32,179 nucleotides of DNA, from the NCBI GenBank assembly GCA_009773755.1, contig WSZJ01000079.1:1-32179 (forward strand), in the 5' to 3' direction. The DNA is from Planctomycetota bacterium. GTDB lineage: Bacteria; Planctomycetota; MHYJ01; WSZJ01. Shown here one piece after another: positions 7,734-16,608 of this stretch. The number at the start of each line of letters is the position of its first letter. Position 1 is the first letter of the stretch. The notes under the pieces are model-generated. The model did no database searches. It had not been told where the DNA came from and was given only the letters and a program-made list of their open reading frames with translations. The position numbers were made by a program, and so were the translations under genes.

Positions 7734-8861
7734 ATGGCACTTCCGCGAAATCCAACACGCGCTATTCGTATCGGCTCGACACATATCGGCGGCGGGCATC
7801 CGATCGCGGTGCAGTCGATGTGCGCGACGCACACGTCGGACGTCGACGAGACGCTGATCCAGTGCGAGGACTTGCGGAAGGCGGGGGCGGACGTGGTTCG
7901 CGTCGCCGTGGATAACCAGAAGGATGTCGACGGGCTCGCAGCGCTCCGAAAACTCACGAAAGCGAACCTCGTCGTCGACATCCAGGAGAACTTTCCGCTC
8001 GTCGAGAAGGTCGCGCCGCACGTCGACAAGATCCGGTACAACCCGGGGCATCTTCACCACCTGCAGAAGTCGAGGCCGATGGCCGAGAAGGTCGGGTGGA
8101 TCGCAAAGATCGCGAAAGACCACGGCTGCGCGATCCGCATCGGCGTGAATTGCGGCTCGGTCGCGCCGGAATTCCTGGAAAAGTACGCGGACCAGCAGGA
8201 TGCGATCGTCGAGAGCGCGCTCTACCATTGCGACATCCTGGACAAGGCCGGCTTCACGGAATACTGCGTGTCGCTGAAGGACAGCGATCCGGCGAAAGTT
8301 GTCGAAGTGAACAAACGGTTCGCCGCGAAACGCCCCGACGTGCCGCTTCACCTGGGCGTGACCGAGGCCGGCCTGCCGCCCGACGGCGTGATCAAGACGC
8401 GGATCGCGTTCGAGCAGTTGATCACGAAAGGGATTGGCGACACGATCCGGGTGTCGCTGACGGTCCCGAACGAGGCCAAGTCCGCGGAAATCGCCGCGGG
8501 GAAACAGATTCTCGACGACATCGAGCACGGGCGCTTCCGCTCGGTGCCGGACTTCGGCAAGGGGCTCAACATCATTTCGTGCCCGTCGTGCAGCCGCGTC
8601 GAGAACGAGGCGTTCGTGAACCTTGCGATCCAGGTGAAATCGATCACCGAGTATGCGAAGGCGCACAAGATCACGATCGCCGTGATGGGCTGCCGCGTGA
8701 ACGGACCGGGAGAGACGGACGACGCGGACCTCGGCCTGTGGTGCGGGCCGTCCACCGTGAATCTCAAGCGCAAGGCCGAGGTCGTCGGCACGTTCGGCTA
8801 CGACATCGTCCTCGACCGCCTGCGCGAAAACCTCGACCGGCTGATCGCGGCGCGCAAATGA
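7734..8861 (+). CDS. ispG: 4-hydroxy-3-methylbut-2-enyl diphosphate synthase (flavodoxin)
   Basis: IspG (GcpE) converts methylerythritol cyclodiphosphate to HMBPP, the penultimate step of the MEP isoprenoid pathway, in the cytoplasm, using a [4Fe-4S] cluster. The 375-residue length is normal for the short bacterial form. Cluster ligands are visible: C283 and C286 in SCPSCSR, C320 in [10 protein letters not shown], and E327 in the same motif. The N-terminal TIM-barrel signature [14 protein letters not shown] and IGVNCGS (about 137-142) are also present. The ATG at 7734 was chosen because GAGG precedes it and the family begins near here; the frame extends upstream only into the heptamer array. 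Its stop overlaps the start of the HEAT lipoprotein gene (ATGA), so the two are co-translated. Confidence 0.97.
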   Translation: MALPRNPTRAIRIGSTHIGGGHPIAVQSMCATHTSDVDETLIQCEDLRKAGADVVRVAVDNQKDVDGLAALRKLTKANLVVDIQENFPLVEKVAPHVDKIRYNPGHLHHLQKSRPMAEKVGWIAKIAKDHGCAIRIGVNCGSVAPEFLEKYADQQDAIVESALYHCDILDKAGFTEYCVSLKDSDPAKVVEVNKRFAAKRPDVPLHLGVTEAGLPPDGVIKTRIAFEQLITKGIGDTIRVSLTVPNEAKSAEIAAGKQILDDIEHGRFRSVPDFGKGLNIISCPSCSRVENEAFVNLAIQVKSITEYAKAHKITIAVMGCRVNGPGETDDADLGLWCGPSTVNLKRKAEVVGTFGYDIVLDRLRENLDRLIAARK

Positions 8862-10699
8862 AGCGCCTTTTCGCGGTCATGGCCGTGGCTGCGCTGGCCG
8901 GTTGTTCCGGCACGTACAACGCTCCTCCCGAGCCGGACGAGGCGCCGGCCCCTGGCGAAGCAGAGGCGCGGACTCTGGCCGGCTGGGTCGTGACGCTCGG
9001 CGACAACGACGCGGAGGCGCGCAACGCCGCCGCGGACGAACTTCGCAAGGCCGGCCTGGCCGCCGGGCCGTGGCTTTTCGCCGGTGGCGTCGACGCCGAC
9101 CCTGAGCGCTCCGCGGCGTGCCGGATTCTCATGGAGGAACTCCGCCGGAAAGTGTGGGAAGCGGCTCCCCCGATCGACGACAACTTTGCGATGGCGTTAC
9201 GCGCCGAGCTGAAGGCCGGGCAACCGCTTCGCGTCTTCGCCTGGTGGTGGGTCGCCCTCGGCTCGCGCCTCGAAGACTCCCGCCACATCATCGCGGACCC
9301 GACGCCGTACCTCTCGGACCGGGACGGCGACGTCCGCCGCTTCGCCGCGATCCTCCTCGTCCGCCTCGGACATGACATCCGGAAGCTCACCGAGATTCTT
9401 GACGAGGCGCTCGCGGACGCGGTCCGATCCCCGGGCGCGTTCGAGCAGTGGGAACCCGTGCTCGCTTCGCTGGCTGCGGCGGGTTTCGACGAGGGACAAC
9501 TGCTGGAAGTCCGGGGCAAGCTGAAGCGCTTTCTCCAGCGCCTCGAAAACTCCGGGGACCCCGTCCCCTGGTGGGGGATTCGCGCGTTCTTCCGCCGCGC
9601 GGGCCCGGGGGCGGAACCGCTTCTCGCAAGCGCGATCCTCTACGAGCCGCCGGGTGAGCTTCGCCGGCTCGCGGCGATTTCGTACGGGGCGGGAACGCAA
9701 GTGAGGGGCGAGCTGGAGCGGGCCTATGGCGCGAAACCCGACACCGACCTGGCGATCGCGCTGGGAAATGCAGGCTCGCCGGCGGGGATCAAGGAGCTGG
9801 CGACGCTGCTGGAGAATTCCGCGCCCGGCTCGAGAGATCGCTGGGCGGCGTCGCTGGCGCTGGAGCGCGGGACGCTGAAGTGGTTCGGGGACGCGGCGGA
9901 GGGGGACAACACGGAGGCGGCGGTCGCGCGGTGGTCGGGGTATGCGGACGGCCGGGACACGGGCGCGATGTCTTCGTTTTCGTGCGCGGATGGCGGGGCG
10001 GCGCTGGTACGAAGCGTGTCGGGTCTGCGGTGGACCGTCGGGGTCGGACCAATTTCGAAAAACATGATCACTCGCGACGAGCCGGGGTGGGCCGTGTTCG
10101 ATGCCCCGGCCTGGGACGAGTCGTGCGCCGACATGGATCTCATGCTCGCGTGGCGCCTCGACCGCGACCGCTTCCTGTTTTCCGCGAACGGGATCGCGGG
10201 CGGAGGCGAGAGGTGCGACGAGAGGGCCGAGCGCATGGTCCAGCGGGCGTTCGTAGCCGCGCGCGGCGGAAATCCTTTCGGCGACGCCGGCGGAATCAAG
10301 GTTCCGCCGGTCACGGAAGAGGCGTTACGGGCCGCGCGCGCCGCCGTGAAGAACCCGGCCACTTCGGAACTGGCCCGCTGCGCCGCGCTTCGTCGACTCT
10401 CATCCGGGGGCGACCAGGACGCCGGTGCGATCGACAACTTCCTCGAGACGAAGCCATCCGCGACGCTGCGCCGCGCCGCCTATCTCAGCCTCTGGCAGAT
10501 GGACACCGAAGCCTCCCTTCTCGCCCTCGCGCGCCGCGCGGGCGACACGGAAACCAAGATGGACTACCAGGGGATCCCCGACTCCGCCGCGCCGCTCCTC
10601 CTGCGCATCCGCTTCCGCGAACTCGGCATCGAACGCACCGACGCGGCGGAAACGGACCCTGTGAAATGGGAAGCGCTGATCCGCGAGGCGCTGAAGTAG
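8858..10699 (+). CDS. HEAT-repeat-like lipoprotein
   Basis: A 613-residue protein with a lipoprotein signal ([16 protein letters not shown], Cys 16), then a Pro/Glu-rich linker ([18 protein letters not shown]) and a long alpha-helical body with HEAT-like pairs such as [20 protein letters not shown] non-repetitive section around residues 380-430 ([20 protein letters not shown]) may be a separate beta-containing domain. The start overlaps the ispG stop as ATGA, so expression is tied to ispG. There is no obvious functional link to isoprenoid synthesis, and HEAT lipoproteins are usually scaffolds. Exact partners cannot be inferred. It ends tail-to-tail with queE, 7 bp away. Confidence 0.82.
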   Translation: MKRLFAVMAVAALAGCSGTYNAPPEPDEAPAPGEAEARTLAGWVVTLGDNDAEARNAAADELRKAGLAAGPWLFAGGVDADPERSAACRILMEELRRKVWEAAPPIDDNFAMALRAELKAGQPLRVFAWWWVALGSRLEDSRHIIADPTPYLSDRDGDVRRFAAILLVRLGHDIRKLTEILDEALADAVRSPGAFEQWEPVLASLAAAGFDEGQLLEVRGKLKRFLQRLENSGDPVPWWGIRAFFRRAGPGAEPLLASAILYEPPGELRRLAAISYGAGTQVRGELERAYGAKPDTDLAIALGNAGSPAGIKELATLLENSAPGSRDRWAASLALERGTLKWFGDAAEGDNTEAAVARWSGYADGRDTGAMSSFSCADGGAALVRSVSGLRWTVGVGPISKNMITRDEPGWAVFDAPAWDESCADMDLMLAWRLDRDRFLFSANGIAGGGERCDERAERMVQRAFVAARGGNPFGDAGGIKVPPVTEEALRAARAAVKNPATSELARCAALRRLSSGGDQDAGAIDNFLETKPSATLRRAAYLSLWQMDTEASLLALARRAGDTETKMDYQGIPDSAAPLLLRIRFRELGIERTDAAETDPVKWEALIREALK

Positions 10700-10706
10700 A
10701 TCGAGT

Positions 10707-11351
10707 CTAAACGCCGCGCCTCGCGCCCCAAAGCCACACGTGCAGCCGCGGCGACATCCGCCAGCCCTCCCGCTTGCAGAGCTCGGCGAGCGCGAGCGCG
10801 CGCCTTTTCAGCGCTTCCGGCGTCACGCCTTCGGGCATGAGCCAAACGCGGTCCTTGGGAAGCGAACGCGCGAGGCGGGCGGCCTCGGCGTCGTCGCCCT
10901 CGCCGACGACGATTTTGGCGATCGCGCGCGGCTCGGCCATCCACTGGCTGGAATGCGCCCAGGTTTCTTCCCAGAGCGGAGTGACCGCGGGGAGCTTGGG
11001 GGACCAGTTCCAGAAAAGGTTGGGGCGCGACATCGGCGGGCCGCCGACGCCCGAAGTCTCGACCTCGACGCGCGGCCAGTTTCCGCAGGCGGAGTCCAGC
11101 AGCTCTTCGAAGCCGCGCACCTGAAGCGGCTCGCCGCCGGTGATGACGAGCAGGTCGCGCGGGCCGAGCGATTCGAGTTCGTCCAGGAGGGACGGGAGCG
11201 GGACTTCCCTTCCCCGCGAGGCATCCCAGGTATACCGGGTGTCGCACCACTTGCACCCGATAGTGCAACCCTGCAGCCTGACGAATGAAGCGGGCGCGCC
11301 GGTCGAGGGACCTTCGCCCTGGAGGGATCTGAAGATTTCGGAGACGCGCAT
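10707..11351 (-). CDS. queE: 7-carboxy-7-deazaguanine synthase (radical SAM)
   Basis: QueE rearranges 6-carboxytetrahydropterin to 7-carboxy-7-deazaguanine, a radical-SAM step toward preQ0 and queuosine. The 214-residue protein starts MRVSEIFRSLQGEGPSTG, the usual family opening, and has the cluster motif C29-x3-C33-x2-C36 (GCTIGCKWCD) followed by VITGGEPL, the SAM-binding GGE motif. The frame is open for 228 nt upstream, but that part runs through an inverted repeat and is not family sequence, so ATG 11351 was chosen. queF lies 1.3 kb away on the other strand; no queC or queD is in the window. The long inverted repeat at 11414-11573 would form a very stable hairpin in any queE leader transcript. 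Confidence 0.95.
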   Translation of the reverse strand: MRVSEIFRSLQGEGPSTGAPASFVRLQGCTIGCKWCDTRYTWDASRGREVPLPSLLDELESLGPRDLLVITGGEPLQVRGFEELLDSACGNWPRVEVETSGVGGPPMSRPNLFWNWSPKLPAVTPLWEETWAHSSQWMAEPRAIAKIVVGEGDDAEAARLARSLPKDRVWLMPEGVTPEALKRRALALAELCKREGWRMSPRLHVWLWGARRGV

Positions 11352-11413
11352 GCCAGTCACTGTACGGCAATGCCCGGTTCCCGGTTTGCTCCGATCAGAA
11401 AGCTGGCCCTTCC

Positions 11414-11573
11414 CTGGCGGACGCAAGCGAAAAGTCAAAGCGCAAATTGATTCGTGCGGGTCGGGCGGAGTCGGCCAGCGGGAGCAAAGCCGATCGCACT
11501 TGAAGCACCGGGCCGACGCAGCCTGAAGCGCACGAATCAGTTCGCGCTTTGACTTCCCGCTTGCGTCCGCCAG
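11414..11573. repeat. Long inverted repeat, 45-bp arms, 70-bp loop
   Basis: Arms 11414-11458 and 11529-11573 are reverse complements at 41 of 45 positions. All four differences are transitions; read as minus-strand RNA, three become G-U wobbles, leaving a single mismatch. The loop has its own smaller pairing (GTCGGCC with GGCCGAC). It could be a MITE-like element, a structured RNA or a cruciform site; no transposase or target duplication is evident. Confidence 0.85.
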
Positions 11574-11582
11574 AAACACGAA

Positions 11583-11604
11583 AACCGGCCTGCATGGGCC
11601 GGTT
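11583..11604 (-). terminator. Hairpin with weak T-rich tail on minus strand
   Basis: AACCGGCC (11583-11590) and GGCCGGTT (11597-11604) pair perfectly around TGCATG. On the minus strand the stem is followed by TTCGTGTTTC, a poor but possible intrinsic-terminator tail. No minus-strand gene lies upstream, so it may end an unseen small transcript or only be part of the adjacent inverted repeat region. Confidence 0.35.
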
Positions 11605-11842
11605 CGAGTTGATCAAGAAGAGCACCTTCGGGATTGCCTGTATATCGGCGGCCACTGCTCACTCAAGAACTGCGGGCGTCCGGCTTTCACCGGCTCTCGA
11701 CATCCCGGAGGCTTGCTCCGACCTGTAATATCGGCTATCGGGGAGCGGAGCGCAAGCAAAATCTGAAAATAATCCGCAGGTTGGCTCCCTGGGCTGTCGA
11801 ACCGTCCTTATACTTCCGCGCCTCAATCCAAGGGAGATCCTC

Positions 11843-12607
11843 GTGATCCTCAAAGGCAAGAAAGCCCTTGTCGTCGGCGTCGCCAACAAACGCAGTCTCG
11901 CCTGGGGCGTCGCACAGTCGTTCGCGCGGGAAGGCGCGGAACTTTGCATGACGTACCAGACGGAGCGTCTGGAAAAGGGCGTCAAGGAACTCGCCGATAC
12001 TCTTCCGGGCACCAGGACGCTCATGTGCGACGTCATGAACGACGCGCAAGTCGTGACGCTGGTCGAGCAGCTCAAGGCCTGGGGTGGGATCGACATCCTC
12101 GTCCACGCGGTTGCGTTCGCGCGGACTGAGGATCTGGAAGGCGACTTCAAGAACGTGCCGATCGAGGGCTGGCACACCGCGCTCGACGTGTCCGCGTACT
12201 CGCTGGTCTCGCTGACGCGAGCCGTGGCGCCGCTCATGGAAGGGAAAGCCGGGAGCGTCCTGACTCTGTCCTTCCTCGGCGCGACGCGCGCGGTGCAGAA
12301 CTACAACGTCATGGGAGTCGCGAAGGCGGCGCTGGAAGCGAGCGTCCGTTATCTCGCGATGGATCTCGGGCCAAAGGGAATCCGCGTAAACGCGGTGAGC
12401 GCGGGGCCGGTGCGCACGCTGTCGGCCGCCGGTATCTCGAACTTCGCGAAGATGCTCGATTTCGTCGCGGAACGCGCGCCGCTTCGCCGCAACATCGACC
12501 AGGCGCAGGTCGGGGATGCCGCCGCGTTTCTCGCGAGCGAGTTGAGCCGCGGAGTGACGGGGCAGGTGCTGTTTGTGGACAGCGGGTACAACATCGTCGG
12601 AGTGTAG
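11843..12607 (+). CDS. fabI: Enoyl-ACP reductase (NADH), FabI type
   Basis: FabI reduces enoyl-ACP, the last step of each fatty acid elongation round, in the cytoplasm. The 254-residue SDR protein has the nucleotide-binding opening ALVVGVANKRSLAWGVAQ and the catalytic Y154-x6-K161 motif in NYNVMGVAKAALEASVRYLA. The first conserved tyrosine of the TLSYLGA motif (E. coli Tyr146) is Phe144 here, while the catalytic Tyr is kept. Translation starts at a GTG with AAGGGAG about 7 nt upstream. queF follows on the same strand after a short heptamer-repeat spacer, so the two may be co-transcribed. Length and motifs leave little doubt about the family. Confidence 0.96.
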   Translation: MILKGKKALVVGVANKRSLAWGVAQSFAREGAELCMTYQTERLEKGVKELADTLPGTRTLMCDVMNDAQVVTLVEQLKAWGGIDILVHAVAFARTEDLEGDFKNVPIEGWHTALDVSAYSLVSLTRAVAPLMEGKAGSVLTLSFLGATRAVQNYNVMGVAKAALEASVRYLAMDLGPKGIRVNAVSAGPVRTLSAAGISNFAKMLDFVAERAPLRRNIDQAQVGDAAAFLASELSRGVTGQVLFVDSGYNIVGV

Positions 12608-12610
12608 GGA

Positions 12611-12645
12611 GTGGGGAGCGATGAGGGATGAGTAGGGGGCAGGAA
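12611..12645. repeat. Degenerate heptamer array between fabI and queF
   Basis: Five 7-nt units follow the fabI stop: GTGGGGA, GCGATGA, GGGATGA, GTAGGGG and GCAGGAA. A further unit, GTAGGGA at 12604-12610, overlaps the stop codon itself. The period is 7 nt with G first and usually A last. The array occupies most of the 58-bp spacer ahead of queF and is G-rich on the mRNA strand. Confidence 0.55.
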
Positions 12646-12665
12646 AGGCCGGACACGGACAACGC

Positions 12666-13016
12666 ATGCCGCTGAAACCCTCGAAAACTGTCGAGACGTT
12701 TCCGAACCCGAAGCCGGGGCGGGACTACACCATACGGTGTGAAACGCACGAGTTCACGTGCGTCTGCCCGATGACGGGCCAGCCGGATTTCGCGACGCTC
12801 ACCATCGAGTACACGCCGGCGAAGCTCTGCTTCGAATTGAAGTCGCTCAAGACCTACCTCTGGAGCTATCGCAACGAGGGCGCGTTCCACGAGGCGGTCG
12901 TCAACCGGATTCTCGACGACCTCGTCCGCGCCGTGAAGCCGAAGAAAATGTCCGTGGTCGGCCGCTTCAATATTCGCGGCGGCATACAGACTACGATCGA
13001 AGCGACTCACCCCTGA
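12666..13016 (+). CDS. queF: NADPH-dependent 7-cyano-7-deazaguanine reductase, short form
   Basis: QueF reduces the nitrile of preQ0 to the aminomethyl group of preQ1 in queuosine synthesis. The 116-residue size matches the unimodular (Bacillus-type) class. The nucleophile is C34 in [18 protein letters not shown], with D41 as the conserved acid, and the QueF signature [20 protein letters not shown] follows. It lies 58 bp after fabI on the same strand and 1.3 kb from queE. The ribosome site is weak (GGACAACGC before ATG). It ends 6 bp before the stop of the convergent HEAT gene. Confidence 0.96.
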   Translation: MPLKPSKTVETFPNPKPGRDYTIRCETHEFTCVCPMTGQPDFATLTIEYTPAKLCFELKSLKTYLWSYRNEGAFHEAVVNRILDDLVRAVKPKKMSVVGRFNIRGGIQTTIEATHP

Positions 13017-13022
13017 GCCCGG

Positions 13023-14468
13023 CTACTCCTGCCGGCGCTTGTGCGCCAGTTCGTCGAACCACGCGCGCCACCGGCCCACGTCTTTTTCGGAATCGCCGAT
13101 CTCTTCTCTGAGGCGGGATCGCAAGGTCGCTGCGATCACCTTCCTCTCCCGCGGGTTCTTCCGGTGTTTCTCCAGCAGGCGGATGATGGCGCCGAGCGCC
13201 TCGATGCCGCGGACGTCCTCGGTCTCAGGACGCGCCCGGAGCCAGCCATAAACGAGCGCGTCCAGGGCCTTCGAAGGCTCGTCCTCCAGGCCGATCGCGA
13301 TTTCCATCATCGCCTCCGAATCGCGTGACGAAATCCAGAGCCGGTCTCCCAACCCCGCCCCGAAGGCCAGGGCGTCCCCCTTCCGGAGCTGCGCCTGGAT
13401 CCTGGGGAGATCGGCGGCTTGCACGGTCTCGGTGAGCCCGCGGAGGATCTCGAAACGAGCTCCGGGATCTTCTTCCTTCGCGGCTTCGAGCAGGAGCGCG
13501 ATCCGCTCCGGCCGCCTGGAGCGGAATACCGCCGCCCAGGTTCGCCAGTTGCCGGAGGCCTTCGCGCGCCGAAGCGTGTTCTTCAGCGCATCCAGGTCCC
13601 CTTCGGCGGTCAGGAGGCAGTCGACGTGAAGCAGTCCGCGCTCGTAGTTCTCCGCAATGTTCGGCGCCACCGCTGGACCGGCGATTTCCTTTTCGATCCT
13701 GTCGCGCAAGGCGTGCAGCACATCCGGTTCGGCTGCTGATTTCTCGAGGTTCAGCTCCTGTGCGGCGTCGATCGCAACGCCGAGATCCGGGTCCTTGAGA
13801 CAGTCGCCAAGAACCCTTCGGTCTTCGTCGCCGAGAAAGGGGGTCAGACCCATGACGGCTCGACTGCGGCGCCCGGCATCTTCCTTCGTATCGAGCGCGA
13901 CCTTTCTCAGGTACGCGCGCGCTTCCTGCACCTGCACCGAGCAGAGAATGTCGAAGGCAATGGATCCCCGGTAGCCCCCCTTCAGCGTCGTTTCCAGCAG
14001 TGACTGGATCGCCTTCGGGTTCTTCAGATCCCGGTAGAACTCCTTCACGGAGAACACCACACCTTCCTGGCGCTCGAGCAGGCCGATCAGTTCCGGGGCG
14101 AGCGCATCGGTCTGCTTTGCGTAAAAGGCCAGCTCCACTCCGTATTCGAGGATGCCGGCTTCCGTTCCTGCGAGAAGCGTGCGAAGGGGCTCGACCAGGT
14201 CGGATTCCGAATTACGGAAAAGAGTGGCGCCGATCCAGGCGAGCCGGCGCCGAGGGACTTCGCTGAGCAGCACGGTCGACGAGACCTTCACCCACTCAGA
14301 TCCAATGCCGGGCCGTTTCAGGAGGAGCTGGCGCGTCCCGTCGAATTCTCCGTCGCCGCTTCCTTTATCGAACTGGCGCACGAATTCGCGCATCTTCTCC
14401 ACGGATTCCTCAGCAGAGGCGGCGGCGGCGGAGAGGACCAGTGCGACTGCGGCCAGGGTAGTTCTCAT
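13023..14468 (-). CDS. Exported HEAT-type repeat protein, paralogue of upstream gene
   Basis: A 481-residue protein with a signal peptide (MRTTLAAVALVLSAAAASAEE) and an all-helical body of HEAT-like pairs (for example AGRRSRAVMGLTPFLGDEDR). It shares layout with the protein of 14476-15879: an opening VEKMREFVRQF against VRAKVDEFIKEC, an early EPLRTLLAGTEAG-type helix, and a C-terminus in which a WRAWFDELA segment matches WKAWWKANR. Its start is 7 bp after the stop of that gene, so the two form an operon and probably arose by tandem duplication. There are no catalytic motifs; a periplasmic scaffold or binding role is inference. Confidence 0.82.
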   Translation of the reverse strand: MRTTLAAVALVLSAAAASAEESVEKMREFVRQFDKGSGDGEFDGTRQLLLKRPGIGSEWVKVSSTVLLSEVPRRRLAWIGATLFRNSESDLVEPLRTLLAGTEAGILEYGVELAFYAKQTDALAPELIGLLERQEGVVFSVKEFYRDLKNPKAIQSLLETTLKGGYRGSIAFDILCSVQVQEARAYLRKVALDTKEDAGRRSRAVMGLTPFLGDEDRRVLGDCLKDPDLGVAIDAAQELNLEKSAAEPDVLHALRDRIEKEIAGPAVAPNIAENYERGLLHVDCLLTAEGDLDALKNTLRRAKASGNWRTWAAVFRSRRPERIALLLEAAKEEDPGARFEILRGLTETVQAADLPRIQAQLRKGDALAFGAGLGDRLWISSRDSEAMMEIAIGLEDEPSKALDALVYGWLRARPETEDVRGIEALGAIIRLLEKHRKNPRERKVIAATLRSRLREEIGDSEKDVGRWRAWFDELAHKRRQE

Positions 14469-14475
14469 GGGGACG

Positions 14476-15879
14476 TCACCTCGGCTTGGGAGGATTTTTC
14501 TCGTACGTCTCGCGATTCGCCTTCCACCACGCTTTCCACTTTTCGAGGGAATCTTCGGCCCACTCGAAGTCGGGCCGCGCCATTTCCGACAGCGCGCTCA
14601 GCGTCGACTGCCGCAGGCGGGGGCTGTCGTTCAGGCGCTCCAGCAGCCGCAGGTAGCCGTCGAAAAGCAGCGCGCGCTGCGCCGGGGTCGCGCCGTCCAG
14701 GAACAGGTACGGGAACGAATCGACACCGCACATCGACATCCCTGTCACCTCCACCATCTTGTCCAGCGCCGCGTCCATCGCCGCCGGCGTCCGCCGCGCC
14801 AGCACCGCCATCGCCTTCATCGCCTGCTGCCCCTTCTGCGGATGCGTCAGGTACTTCGCAATCAGGTCGACCGACGCGGGGTCCCCGCACTCGCCGATCC
14901 CGATCAGGATCCCCATCCGCACGTCGTCGTTCGTCTCCTCGCCCAGCTCCTTCAACATCTTTTCGCCGATTTCCTTCTTCCCCGCCCGCCCGGCCCACGC
15001 GTACCACTCCACCCGGTCCTGCGCCCGCCTCAGGCACGCCTTCGCCCCGTCCTCGTCTCCCGCCTGCGACAGCAGCTTGTCGAGCATCGCCTCACGCCAT
15101 TCGTCGCCTTTCCTGCGAAGCGCCTTCAGCTCTTCCGCCGGAACCGTCGCTCGCGCATTGATCAGGAGCCCGAGCGCCGCTTCCGCCAGCCGGTCGTTCT
15201 TCCCGGACAGCACCGACTTCGCGAGCGCGACGTCCGCCGCCGACGGCCACTGGTGCAGCCCCGACATCGCTTCCGCCTTCCGTTCGTCCGTTTCTTTCGC
15301 GTCCGCGACGACGGCCCGCAACCGCTCGCGCGCCGCAGGGGCGCCTGTGGAAGCGAGCATCCGCAGGCCGCGCAAGCCGCGATCGCCCTCGGCCTCGGAT
15401 TCCTTCGTGAGGAGGGCGACGACGCGCGGGTCGCGCGACGAGGTGAGCGACATGGAAGCGGAGCCGGCCGCTTCGGAATTCGCGGAAGTGGCGACGGCAA
15501 GGAGCTCGCTCGCCAGCGCTCCCGTGAGGCCGGAATACTGGATCACCAGGATGGCAAGCTTCGCCTGTTTCTGGTCGCGACCCTTGAGAAGTTCCTTCAG
15601 CGGCCCGGTGAGCTCGTCGCGCCTCTGGTCCAGCAGCGGCTGCGCGGCGCTCGCGAGATTCCACGACGACTGTTCGATGTCCTCGCGCGCCGCGGCGACT
15701 TCAAGAAAGACCTTTGCCGATCCCGGCGCCCGCCGCAGCGCGCCGAGCAGTTTCTGCTTCTTCTCCCAGTTCTGTTCGCCGGTGCACTCCTTGATGAATT
15801 CGTCCACCTTCGCGCGAACGTCGTCGGCGGCGGCGGGAAGGACCAGCAGGGCGAGCAGGGCGGCGGTGCGAAGTCGCAT
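14476..15879 (-). CDS. Exported HEAT-type repeat protein
   Basis: A 467-residue protein starting at ATG 15879, chosen because GGGAG lies 6 nt upstream and it begins a clean signal peptide (MRLRTAALLALLVLPAAADD); the open frame extends 87 nt further upstream without a plausible start. The mature protein is a chain of helices with HEAT-like spacing, including ASMSLTSSRDPRVVALLT and MGILIGIGECGDPASVDLIA. It ends in EKWKAWWKANRETYEKNPPK. First gene of a two-gene unit with the paralogue downstream. The function is not recognisable; the neighbouring decayed porin gene upstream gives no clear hint. Confidence 0.84.
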   Translation of the reverse strand: MRLRTAALLALLVLPAAADDVRAKVDEFIKECTGEQNWEKKQKLLGALRRAPGSAKVFLEVAAAREDIEQSSWNLASAAQPLLDQRRDELTGPLKELLKGRDQKQAKLAILVIQYSGLTGALASELLAVATSANSEAAGSASMSLTSSRDPRVVALLTKESEAEGDRGLRGLRMLASTGAPAARERLRAVVADAKETDERKAEAMSGLHQWPSAADVALAKSVLSGKNDRLAEAALGLLINARATVPAEELKALRRKGDEWREAMLDKLLSQAGDEDGAKACLRRAQDRVEWYAWAGRAGKKEIGEKMLKELGEETNDDVRMGILIGIGECGDPASVDLIAKYLTHPQKGQQAMKAMAVLARRTPAAMDAALDKMVEVTGMSMCGVDSFPYLFLDGATPAQRALLFDGYLRLLERLNDSPRLRQSTLSALSEMARPDFEWAEDSLEKWKAWWKANRETYEKNPPKPR

Positions 15880-15929
15880 GAGATTCTCCCGTGAGTTGAA
15901 GGGGGGAGCATACGCGATGGCGGCGAAGT

Positions 15930-16425
15930 TCAAAACGACAGCTGCAGGGTAAGCGTGTAGCGCCACGCGCGCCCGGCGTTCAGGCCCTTGAACTCGGTCT
16001 GCCAGCGGGAAATATCCACCGACACCATGAAGGGGTCGAAGCTGAAGGTGTTCATGAGGTAATACACCGTGTTCTCCGAACGCGCGCCGAACGGCAGGTC
16101 GTGTTCGTGAGGGTTGTCACGGGAGCAACCGACTGTGGCCGCGTAGAAATTCACAGGCGCGGACGAAGGTCGGGAAGCGGGAGTTGTCGAAGGCGGAGTC
16201 GGTGTAATGGCAATCGAGCCGCATGAAGCCATACCACTTGAGGTGGCCTCCGAGGGAGACCAGGTCCTTCCAGGACGGAGAGCCGCCTCCCTCCTTCTTA
16301 TCCCTTTCGGTCGCGTCGAGGCGCTTCTTGAGGTCTTCGATCTCCCTGTCCTTGTCGGGCGGAGTCTGGGCGGACGCGAAACCGGCGACGGCGGCGAACG
16401 CTGCGAGCAGGCGCAGGTGCTTTAT
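15930..16425 (-). pseudogene. Decayed outer-membrane porin gene (lost start codon, frameshift, missing centre)
   Basis: Two minus-strand frames together look like the ends of one beta-barrel gene. The first part has a signal peptide-like segment (KHLRLLAAFAAVAGFASAQ), a short coiled coil (DREIEDLKKRLDATERDKK) and a first barrel strand (GGHLKWYGFMRLDCHY). After about 16150 the second frame continues VNFYAAT and ends with strands down to RYTLTLQLSF and a terminal Phe, the usual outer-membrane barrel signature. The central barrel, several hundred residues in porins, is absent. Where the start should be, a good ribosome site (GGAGGGG) precedes ATA-AAG-CAC, suggesting ATG changed to ATA at 16423-16425. 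The coiled-coil-then-barrel layout matches the intact porin at 28809. Confidence 0.75.
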
Positions 16426-16608
16426 CTTCCCCTCCGAAAATGGATGAGTGGGGCCTTCCCCGGAAGGGCGAATCATAGAGCCCTAATTACGATCTACTCC
16501 ATCGGATTTCTCTATGAACCGCTCGCGACCCTATCGGTTCCGCGCGACGAAGAACCGCCTTCAACTGCTATCCTTGCGCCCATCACTCATCCATCCCCGC
16601 GAGGCGCC

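Larger units (their letters stand above)
11352..11842. other. Structured intergenic region between queE and fabI
   Basis: This 491-bp gap between divergent genes holds no gene I can support. It contains the 45-bp-arm inverted repeat at 11414-11573, a hairpin at 11583-11604 and, before fabI, a less GC-rich stretch with a TATACT hexamer near 11811 that may belong to a fabI promoter, though no well-spaced -35 was found. The short frames through it are chance readings across the repeat. Confidence 0.6.

Noticed and set aside
11597-11760. Possible tRNA or known small RNA, prompted by a GGTTCGA T-loop-like string
   Set aside because: No acceptor stem, anticodon arm or CCA-compatible fold could be drawn.
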